Source of the DNA: Nemophila menziesii
Taxonomy: Eukaryota; Streptophyta; Magnoliopsida; Boraginales; Hydrophyllaceae
Direction of reading: 5' to 3'
Length of the DNA stretch: 64,000 bases
Assembly: GCA_029959085.1 (NCBI GenBank)
Contig: JARWIR010000024.1
Location: 16,108,296 to 16,172,295, forward strand
Made by a program: the position numbers and the translations under genes. Of the stretch, positions 27,501-35,375 are shown piece after piece (position 1 is the first letter of the stretch; every line of letters starts with the position of its first letter). Under the pieces are notes generated by a model. The model did no database searches, was not told the origin of the DNA, and saw only the letters and a program-made list of their open reading frames with translations.

Positions 27501-30500
27501 ATCTTCTTTGATATAAATATATAAAGTTTGTTGTATCCAACCAAACAACCGTTGTAGCAATTCCAACTATCAATATGAGATTATCGACTCTCTACCAAGA
27601 GTGTCCCAGGTTCAAGTCCTGGCAACGGTTATATTTTTTTGTTAAGTTTCAAATCTTTAAATTTCATGTTTGGTCAATCGCTTTTTTATTATCTTTTTAA
27701 TTAGAGTTATGGTTCTTGAAAAAAGTCTCGCAAAAAAATTGAATTCAGTCAACATATTTCATATTAAGAGTAACGATGGAAGAATAAATGCAAGTAGAAA
27801 ACATCATGCAAAAAATGATATTAACGGGTCACAAGTATTCAAAAAGAGTTGTGTAATCTTTTTATAGGTAATCATATTTAACCTAAATATATAGTTTTGT
27901 GGATCAAGACAAACAAACGTTGTATAAATTCCAATCCAAAGTTAATGATTCTCCACTAGCTAAATCAGTGTCTCGCGTTCAAGTTTGACGACGTAGATAA
28001 TAGTTTTGTATTCCAGGTTTCAAATATTTCAATTTTTTCTTTTATCTTACGTTTACGTCAAAATGAATCTTACATAGACTTATGGTTCTTCACAAAAGTC
28101 TCAGAAACAGTTAGAATTCAATAAACATATTTAATTCTAAAAGATAAAATAGAAGAATAAATGTATTTAGAAACGTCATACGTAAAAAAAGGTAAAACTC
28201 GTTTTAAGCGACTCACTAGTATATAAATAATAGTTCTTTACCATTTTGATGCATAAATCTTCTTTGATATAAATATATAAAGTTTGTTGTATCCAACCAA
28301 ACAACCGTTGTAGCAATTCCAACTATCAATTTGAGATTATCGACTCTCTACCAAGAGTGTCCCAGGTTCAAGTCCTGGCAACGGTTATATTTTTTTGTTA
28401 ATTTTCAAATCTTTAAATTTTATGTTTGGTCAATCGCTTTGTTATTATTTTTTTAATTAGAGTTATGGTTCTTGGAAAAAGTCTCGCAAAAAAATTGAAT
28501 TCAGTCAACATATTTCATTTTAAGAGTAACGATGGAAGAATAAATGCAAGTAGAAAAAATCATGCGTAAAATGATAAAATTTTCTATTAACGGGTCACAA
28601 GTATTCAAAAAGATTTGTGTAATCTTTTTATAGGTAATCATATTTAACCTAAATATATAGTTTTGTAGATCAAGACAAACAAACGATGTATAATTTCCAA
28701 CCCAAAGTTAATGATTCTCCACTAGCTACATGAGTGTTTCGTGTTCAAGTTTGACGACGTAAATAATAGTTTTGTATTCCAGGTTTCAAATATTTCAATT
28801 TTTTCTTTTATCTTACGTTTACGTCAAAATGAATCTTACTTAGACATATGGTTCTTCACAAAAGTCTCAGAAACAGTTAGAATTCAATAAACATATTTAA
28901 TTCTAAAAGATAAAATAGAAGAATAAATGTATTTAGAAACGTCATACGTAAAAAAAGGTAAAACTCGTTTTAAGCGACTCACTAGTATATAAATAATAGT
29001 TCTTTACCATTTTGATGCATAAATCTTCTTTGATATAAATATATAAAGTTTGTTGTATCCAACCAAACAACCGTTGTAGCAATTCCAACTATCAATTTGA
29101 GATTATCGACTCTCTACCAAGAGTGTCCCAGGTTCAAGTCCTGGCAACGGTTATATTTTTTTGTTAAGTTTCAAATCTTTAAATTTCATGTTTGGTCAAT
29201 CGCTTTTTTATTATCTTTTTAATTAGAGTTATGGTTCTTGAAAAAAGTCTCGCAAAAAAATTGAATTCAGTCAACATATTTCATATTAAGAGTAACGATG
29301 GAAGAATAAATGCAAGTAGAAAACATCATGCAAAAAATGATATTAACGGGTCACAAGTATTCAAAAAGAGTTGTGTAATCTTTTTATAGGTAATCATATT
29401 TAACCTAAATATATAGTTTTGTGGATCAAGACAAACAAACGTTGTATAAATTCCAATCCAAAGTTAATGATTCTCCACTAGCTAAATCAGTGTCTCGCGT
29501 TCAAGTTTGACGACGTAGATAATAGTTTTGTATTCCAGGTTTCAAATATTTCAATTTTTTCTTTTATCTTACGTTTACGTCAAAATGAATCTTACTTAGA
29601 CTTATGGTTCTTCACAAAAGTCTCAGAAACAGTTAGAATTCAATAAACATATTTAATTCTAAAAGATAAAATAGAAGAATAAATGTATTTAGAAACGTCA
29701 TACGTAAAAAAAGGTAAAACTCGTTTTAAGCGACTCACTAGTATATAAATAATAGTTCTTTACCATTTTGATGCATAAATCTTCTTTGATATAAATATAT
29801 AAAGTTTGTTGTATCCAACCAAACAACCGTTGTAGCAATTCCAACTATCAATTTGAGATTATCGACTCTCTACCAAGAGTGTCTCAGGTTCAAGTCCTGG
29901 CAACGGTTATATTTTTTTGTTAATTTTCAAATCTTTAAATTTTATGTTTGGTCAATCGCTTTGTTATTATTTTTTTAATTAGAGTTATGGTTCTTGGAAA
30001 AAGTCTCGCAAAAAAATTGAATTCAGTCAACATATTTCATTTTAAGAGTAACGATGGAAGAATAAATGCAAGTAGAAAAAATCATGCGTAAAATGATAAA
30101 ATTTTCTATTAACGGGTCACAAGTATTCAAAAAGATTTGTGTAATCTTTTTATAGGTAATCATATTTAACCTAAATATATAGTTTTGTAGATCAAGACAA
30201 ACAAACGATGTATAATTTCCAACCCAAAGTTAATGATTCTCCACTAGCTACATGAGTGTTTCGTGTTCAAGTTTGACGACGTAAATAATAGTTTTGTATT
30301 CCAGGTTTCAAATATTTCAATTTTTTCTTTTATCTTACGTTTACGTCAAAATGAATCTTACTTAGACATATGGTTCTTCACAAAAGTCTCAGAAACAGTT
30401 AGAATTCAATAAACATATTTAATTCTAAAAGATAAAATAGAAGAATAAATGTATTTAGAAACGTCATACGTAAAAAAAGGTAAAACTCGTTTTAAGCGAC

Positions 30501-30717
30501 TCACTAGTATATAAATAATAGTTCTTTACCATTTTGAGGCATAAATCTTCTTTGATATAAATATATAAAGTTTGTTGTATCCAACCAAACAACCGTTGTA
30601 GCAATTCCAACTATCAATATGAGATTATCGACTCTCTACCAAGAGTGTCCCAGGTTCAAGTCCTGGCAACGGTTATATTTTTTTTAGAAGTTTCAAATCT
30701 TTAAATTTTATGTTTGG
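21586..30717. repeat. 1522-bp higher-order repeat, six copies
   Basis: Six copies start at 21586, 23108, 24630, 26152, 27674 and 29196, each exactly 1522 bp. Private variants show internal duplication: CAATATGAG occurs near 27571 and again near 30614, two repeat lengths apart. GTGTCGCGCG in the copy at 24630 matches the copy at 16238 in the first block. Confidence 0.92.
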
Positions 30718-31465
30718 TCAATCGCTTTTTTATTATCTTTTTAATTAGAGTTATGGTTCTTGGAAAAAGTCTCGCAAAAAAATTGAATTCAGTCAACATA
30801 TTTCATATTAAGAGTAACGATGGAAGAATAAATGCAAGTAGAAAACATCATGCATAAAATGATAAAATTTTCTATTAACGGGTCACAAGTATTCAAAAAG
30901 AGTTGTGTAATCTTTTTATAGGTAATCATATTTAACCTAAATATATAGTTTGTGGATCAAGACAAACAAACGTTGTATAAATTCCAATCCAAAGTTAATG
31001 ATTCTCCACTATCTACATGAGTGTCTCGCGTTCAAGTTTGACGACGTAGATAATAGTTTTGTATTCCAGGTTTCAAATATTTCAATTTTTTCTTTTATCT
31101 TACGTTTACGTCAAAATGAATCTTACTTAGACTTATGGTTCTTCACAAAAGTCTCAGAAACAGTTAGAATTCAATAAACATATTTAATTCTAAAAGATAA
31201 AATAGAAGAATAAATGTATTTAGAAACGTCATACGTACAAAAAAAGTAAAACTCGTTTTAAGCGACTCACTAGTATATAAATAATAGTTCTTTACCATTT
31301 TGAGGCATAAATCTTCTTTGATATAAATATATAGAGTTTGTTGTATCCAACCTAACAACCGTTGTAGCAATTCCAACTATCAATTTGAGATTATCGACTC
31401 TCTACCAAGAGTATCCCAAGTTCAAGTCCTGGCAACGGTTATATCTTTCTGTTAAGTTTCAAATC
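30718..31465. repeat. Truncated boundary unit next to the transposon
   Basis: The last unit of the left array ends at TTTCAAATC (31465), where transposon sequence begins. It departs from its left neighbours and carries variants typical of right-array units: CCAACCTAACAACC, AGAGTATCCCAAGTTC and GTTATATCTTTCTGTTAAG, also seen near 43600-43710 and 51240-51350. It is therefore of the right-array type and predates or escaped the homogenisation of the left array. Confidence 0.85.
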
Positions 31466-31682
31466 AATTTTTTATTATTGTTTAGCGACGACTATCCCTT
31501 TGAATGTCGTCGCGAATAATTAGCAACGACATTCAAAGGTTGAATGTCGTCGCTAATCCATTTGAATATCGTAGCTATTTTTTATTTTTTTTTTTATTTT
31601 TTTTTTTAAAATTTATGGGTTTAAGATGCTTACCCTTTCTTGTATTTTTTTGTGTTTTTTTTGGTTCCTTTTCACATTCTTA
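31466..31682. other. Left subterminal region of the CACTA element
   Basis: It contains TTAGCGACGAC (31482-31492), GTCGTCGC near 31507 and 31547, and a long T-rich stretch around 31577-31608. These GCGACGAC motifs match those of the right end and are the kind of subterminal repeat bound by CACTA-encoded proteins. The outermost terminus is gone. No open frame of note. Confidence 0.75.
31520..31556. repeat. Near-perfect palindrome in the left subterminal region
   Basis: A 17-bp arm (31520-31536, TTAGCAACGACATTCAA) and its inverse (31540-31556) are separated by AGG, with a single mismatch. The arms contain the subterminal GCGACGAC-type motif, so two binding sites face each other. It can form a hairpin or cruciform. 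Confidence 0.85.
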
Positions 31683-33752
31683 ATTGGGTGTTCGGGTGTT
31701 TAGTCAGGTGTTTATGGTCAAACTTGGGTGTTCGGGTGTTTAGTCAGGTGTTTATGGTCAAACTTGGGTGTTCGGGTGTTTAGTCAAGTGTTTATGGTCA
31801 AACTTGGGTGTTCGGGTGTTTAGTCAAGTGTTTATGGTCAAACTTGGGTGTTCATGGTCATAGTTGAGTGTTTAGAGTCAAAGTTAAGTGTTTGTGGTTA
31901 AAGTTAAGTGTTTATGGTCAAAGTTAAGTGTTTAGAGTCAAAGTTAAGTGTTTGTGGTCAAAGTTAAGTGTTTATGGTCAAAGTTGAGTGTTTAGAGTCA
32001 AAGTTAAGTGTTTGTGGTCAAAGTTAAGTGTTTGTGGTCAAAGTTGAGTGTTTAGAGTCAAAGTTAAGTGTTTGTGGTCAAAGTTAAGTGTTTATAGTCA
32101 AAGTTGAGTGTTTAGAGTCAAAGTTGAGTGTTTATGGTCAAAGTTGAGTGTTTAGAGTCAAAGTTAAGTGTTTGTGGTCAAAGTTAAGTGTTTATGGTCA
32201 AAGTTGGGTGTTTAGAGTCAAAGTTGAGTGTTTAGAGTCAAAGTTAAGTGTTTATGGTCAAAGTTAAGTGTTTAGAGTCAAAGTTAAGTGTTTGTGGTCA
32301 AAGTTAAGTGTTTATGGTCAAAGTTAAGTGTTTAGAGTCAAAGTTAAGTGTTTGTGGTCAAAGTTAAGTGTTTGTGGTCAAAGTTGAGTGTTTATGGTCA
32401 AAGTTGAGTGTTTAGAGTCAAAGTTAAGTGTTTGTGGTCAAAGTTAAGTGTTTGTGGTCAAAGTTGAGTGTTTATGGTCAAAGTTGAGTGTTTAGAGTCA
32501 AAGTTAAGTGTTTGTGGTCAAAGTTAAGTGTTTGTGGTCAAAGTTGAGTGTTTATGGTCAAAGTTAAGTGTTTAGAGTCAAAGTTAAGTGTTTGTGGTCA
32601 AAGTTAAGTGTTTATGGTCAAAGTTAAGTGTTTGTGGTCAAAGTTGAGTGTTTAGAGTCAAAGTTAAGTGTTTGTGGTCAAAGTTAAGTGTTTGTGGTCA
32701 AAGTTGAGTGTTTATGGTCAAAGTTAAGTGTTTAGAGTCAAAGTTAAGTGTTTGTGGTCAAAGTTAAGTGTTTATGGTCAAAGTTAAGTGTTTGTGGTCA
32801 AAGTTAAATGTTTGTGGTCAAAGTTGAGTGTTTATGGTCAAAGTTGAGTGTTTAGAGTCAAAGATAAGTGTTTGTGGTCAAAGTTAAGTGTTTGTGGTCA
32901 AAGTTGAGTGTTTATGGTCAAAGTTAAGTGTTTAGAGTCAAAGTTAAGTGTTTGTGGTCAAAGTTAAGTGTTTGTGGTCAAAGTTGAGTGTTTATGGTCA
33001 AAGTTGAGTGTTTAGAGTCAAAGTTAAGTGTTTATGGTCAAAGTTGAGTGTTTAGAGTCAAAGTTAAGTGTTTGTGGTCAAAGTTAAGTGTTTGTGGTCA
33101 AAGTTGAGTGTTTATGGTCAAAGTTAAGTGTTTAGAGTCAAAGTTAAGTGTTTGTGGTCAAAGTTAAGTGTTTATGGTCAAAGTTAAGTGTTTGTGGTCA
33201 AAGTTAAGTGTTTGTGGTCAAAGTTGAGTGTTTATGGTCAAAGTTGAGTGTTTTGAGTCAAAGTTAAGTGTTTGTGGTCAAAGTTGAGTGTTTATGGTCA
33301 AAGTTAAGTGTTTAGAGTCAAAGTTAAGTGTTTGTGGTCAAAGTTAAGTGTTTGTGGTCAAAGTTGAGTGTTTATGGTCAAAGTTGAGTGTTTAGAGTCA
33401 AAGTTAAGTGTTTGTGGTCAAAGTTAAGTGTTTGTGGTCAAAGTTAAGTGTTTGTGGTCAAAGTTATGTGTTTGTGGTCAAAGTTAAGTGTTTGTGGTCA
33501 AAGTTGAGTGTTTAGAGTCAAAGTTGAGTGTTTATGGTCAAAGTTGAGTGTTTGTGGTCAAAGTTAAGTGTTTGTGGTCAAAGTTAAGTGTTTATGGTCA
33601 AAGTTGAGTGTTTAGAGTCAAAGTTAAGTGTTTGTGGTCAAAGTTGAGTGTTTAGAGTCAAAGTTGAGTGTTTAGAGTCAAAGTTGAGTGTTTATGGTCA
33701 AAGTTGAGTGTTTAGAGTCAAAGTTAAGTGTTTGTGGTCAAAGTTAAGTGTT
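31683..33752. repeat. Minisatellite, ~103 units of 20 bp, inside the transposon
   Basis: Units of the type AAGTTAAGTGTTTGTGGTCA repeat without interruption at a strict 20-bp period. The first part (to about 31850) uses a 40-bp double unit with GGGTGTTCGGGTG; later units mix three words differing at GTTAAG/GTTGAG and TTTGTGG/TTTATGG/TTTAGAG, arranged in recurring triplets. It begins about 45 bp beyond the transposase stop codon, so a transposase transcript could include it in antisense form. In each 60-bp frame stop codons recur on both strands, so it is non-coding. On the transposase-sense strand each unit has TTTGACC or TTTGACT. Confidence 0.97.
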
Positions 33753-33797
33753 AAAAAACCATCAAAATGTGTTAATACAAATAAACCAAAATTAAAC

Positions 33798-34541
33798 CTA
33801 ATCATTATCATATCCACTAATAACTATGGGTTCATCATCGCTATCAACCTCTATAGGTTCTTCTTCATCACCGTATTCATCCAAGGTGTCATCATGAATT
33901 TCCTCATTCTCATCAATAACCGTATCAAAAGACAAATCAATAAAAAAATGAGCAGGATCAATCTCGATCTCCTCGGTGGATGCCAGTGGCATGCTGATGT
34001 TCTCGTTCCCCGTGCTATCCAATGGTATGCTGATGCTCTCATTTCCAGTAGGGAGTGATTCCGAACCCCATAACTCAGGACTCCATCCGTGACGATCGTT
34101 TATTTCCCAAACGGCTTTCCACCCTTTCATTGATTTCTTTGAACTAATCTCGTCGATGTAAAACACTTTCTTGGCCTGCGATGCTAAAATGTATGGTTCG
34201 TCAGCCCACTCAAAGTTTGATGTGTTGATAAATGTTACCCCATGTTCTTGCCTCGATCCAGACTTTTTATACCACTTACAGACAAATAACACAACCGAGC
34301 ACCCTCCAGTGTACATAACCTCCAAGATTTTGATTAATTCCCCATAATAGGGTTCTTCATTGTAAATGGTACACACTCCGTAATCCTGCGTCACTCTTTT
34401 TTCTCCTTTGGACTTAGTTACCCACTTGACACCGTTCACAACACATGAATCATATTTATGCACCGAACCATAAGACATGTTTGCCAAGGACACCATCTCG
34501 GGGGTAGCTAATGGATCTCCACGTGAATGCATTCCATGAAT
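33798..34541 (-). CDS. Transposase exon 3: DUF4216 and acidic tail
   Basis: Encodes 247 residues ending in TAG at 33798-33800. YYGELIKILEVMYTGG, VVLFVCKWY and EPYILASQAKKVFYIDE are the landmarks of DUF4216. The C-terminal ~60 residues are very acidic (DENEEIHDDTLDEYGDEEE). A short repeat, GNESISIPL then GNENISMPL, precedes the tail. No frame damage is seen in this exon. Two overlapping frames, one per strand, are shadows. Confidence 0.9.
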   Translation of the reverse strand: MHGMHSRGDPLATPEMVSLANMSYGSVHKYDSCVVNGVKWVTKSKGEKRVTQDYGVCTIYNEEPYYGELIKILEVMYTGGCSVVLFVCKWYKKSGSRQEHGVTFINTSNFEWADEPYILASQAKKVFYIDEISSKKSMKGWKAVWEINDRHGWSPELWGSESLPTGNESISIPLDSTGNENISMPLASTEEIEIDPAHFFIDLSFDTVIDENEEIHDDTLDEYGDEEEPIEVDSDDEPIVISGYDND

Positions 34542-34616
34542 CTAATATACAACAATAATAGTTAGTACTTTGATAATAAATATATAAGTTATAAACCAAT
34601 GCCTAAAATTACATAC
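34542..34616 (-). other. Transposase intron 2 (75 bp)
   Basis: Starts GTATGTAATT at 34616 and ends TTGTATATTAG at 34542. Its AT richness and length are normal for a short plant intron. Splicing keeps the frame: FLEK is followed by IHGMHSRGD. Confidence 0.82.
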
Positions 34617-34701
34617 CTTTTCCAAAAACCATTCCTTAAATGTTCGACGATGCGTAATATCTATTTCACCACTCGTTCCCGTAAGTGTTGATTTGTGTTC
34701 A
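34617..34701 (-). CDS. Transposase exon 2 (85 bp)
   Basis: Too short for ordinary ORF calling. Read on the minus strand it encodes (T)EHKSTLTGTSGEIDITH and RRTFKEWFLEK, the linker seen before DUF4216 in TNP2 proteins, where a phrase like F..W is usual. It is flanked by CAATTATAG and GTATGTAATT splice sites. The first base completes the Thr codon from exon 1 and the exon ends in phase 0. Confidence 0.82.
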
Positions 34702-34980
34702 CTATAATTGTAAATGAGTATAAATAAACTAATATAAATATATAATATATATAAATGTATATAAATATATAAATATATAATATATATAATATATATAAAT
34801 ATATTTATATATATTTATATATTTATATAAAAAAATATATATATATATTTATATATTTATATAAAAATATATATATATATATTATATATTTATATATAAA
34901 TATATAAATATTTACATATAAATATATAAATATATATATATAAAAATATATATTTATATAAGATAATAATATTTACTTAC
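34702..34980 (-). other. Transposase intron 1 (279 bp) with AT microsatellite
   Basis: Begins GTAAGTAAAT at 34980 and ends CAATTATAG at 34702. Removing it joins AC to T as a Thr codon and continues in frame with EHKSTLTG, so the phase fits. Most of its length is an AT/TA dinucleotide-type tract, unusual bulk for an otherwise compact plant intron. Confidence 0.8.
34731..34961. repeat. ATATAT/ATAAAT microsatellite inside intron 1
   Basis: About 230 bp made almost wholly of TATA, ATAAATATAT and ATATATTTATAT words, self-complementary in many registers. It is prone to slippage and cruciform formation. It contains no coding signal. Confidence 0.9.
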
Positions 34981-35375
34981 GTCATGTATGTTTCGAGTTC
35001 GTCGCAGTTATGCAAAATATACCAACTTATGTGCTCCTTCTCCTTATACGGTAAAGAAACATACTCTATCTTGCCAACTGGAGTGCATTGGGAATTGAAA
35101 ACGGATAGCTCTTTTGGGACCAGCGGTGCTTCGTTGTATCTGCCTGGATCGTTGAACCTTGTTTTTTCTTCACTTAGATATCTTGATATGAAATTCAACG
35201 TCTCTTCCGCAATGTACCCCTCGGCTATTGAACCCTCTGGTCTAGCCGGATTTCGGATATACTCTTTCAACTTTTTCAAATACCTTTCAAATGGGTACAT
35301 CCACCGCATTTGGACCGGGCCACCAAGCAATGCTTCATCGTATAAGTGTATCACCAAGTGGATCATTATATCAAA
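34981..35375 (-). CDS. Transposase exon 1, 3' part in the shifted frame
   Basis: After the T-run frameshift the protein continues in another frame with DIMIHLVIHLYDEALLGG, the conserved second half of DUF4218, then ARPEGSIAEGYIAEE, typical of TNP2 proteins. It runs to ETYM plus the first two bases of the next codon at 34981, followed by GTAAGTAAAT, a strong plant 5' splice site. Without splicing the next codon is TAA. The ATG at 35364-35366 is internal, not a real start. Confidence 0.88.

Larger units (their letters stand above)
1..31465. repeat. Left satellite array, ~766-bp units
   Basis: Head-to-tail tandem array of about 42 units, all in one orientation, cut off by the window at the left and by the transposon at the right. 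Taking TCAATCGC as unit start, units begin at 1, 767, 1340, 2106, 2872, 3638, 4404, 4977, 5743, 6508, 7081, 7847, 8612, 9377, 10142, 10907, 11673 and onward. Full units are 755-766 bp; three are 573 bp. Copies differ by few substitutions, so the array looks recently homogenised. It holds no gene: short open frames in it recur once per repeat, use non-ATG starts and depend on small indels. Family name unknown to me. Confidence 0.97.

Noticed and set aside
1..31465. 5S or 45S rRNA gene spacer array
   Set aside because: The unit contains no segment that I recognise as 5S, 18S, 5.8S or 25S rRNA, in either strand.
1..31465. CENP-B-box-like motif or telomere repeat in the satellite unit
   Set aside because: I found no convincing TTCG...CGGG-type box and no TTTAGGG runs.
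31683..33752. CRISPR-like regular repetition
   Set aside because: There are no unique spacers: 20-bp units abut directly and differ only by point changes. It is a minisatellite in a plant transposon.
33708..34058. Plus-strand 116-residue frame across the minisatellite edge
   Set aside because: It begins in non-coding 20-bp repeats and runs antisense through transposase exon 3.
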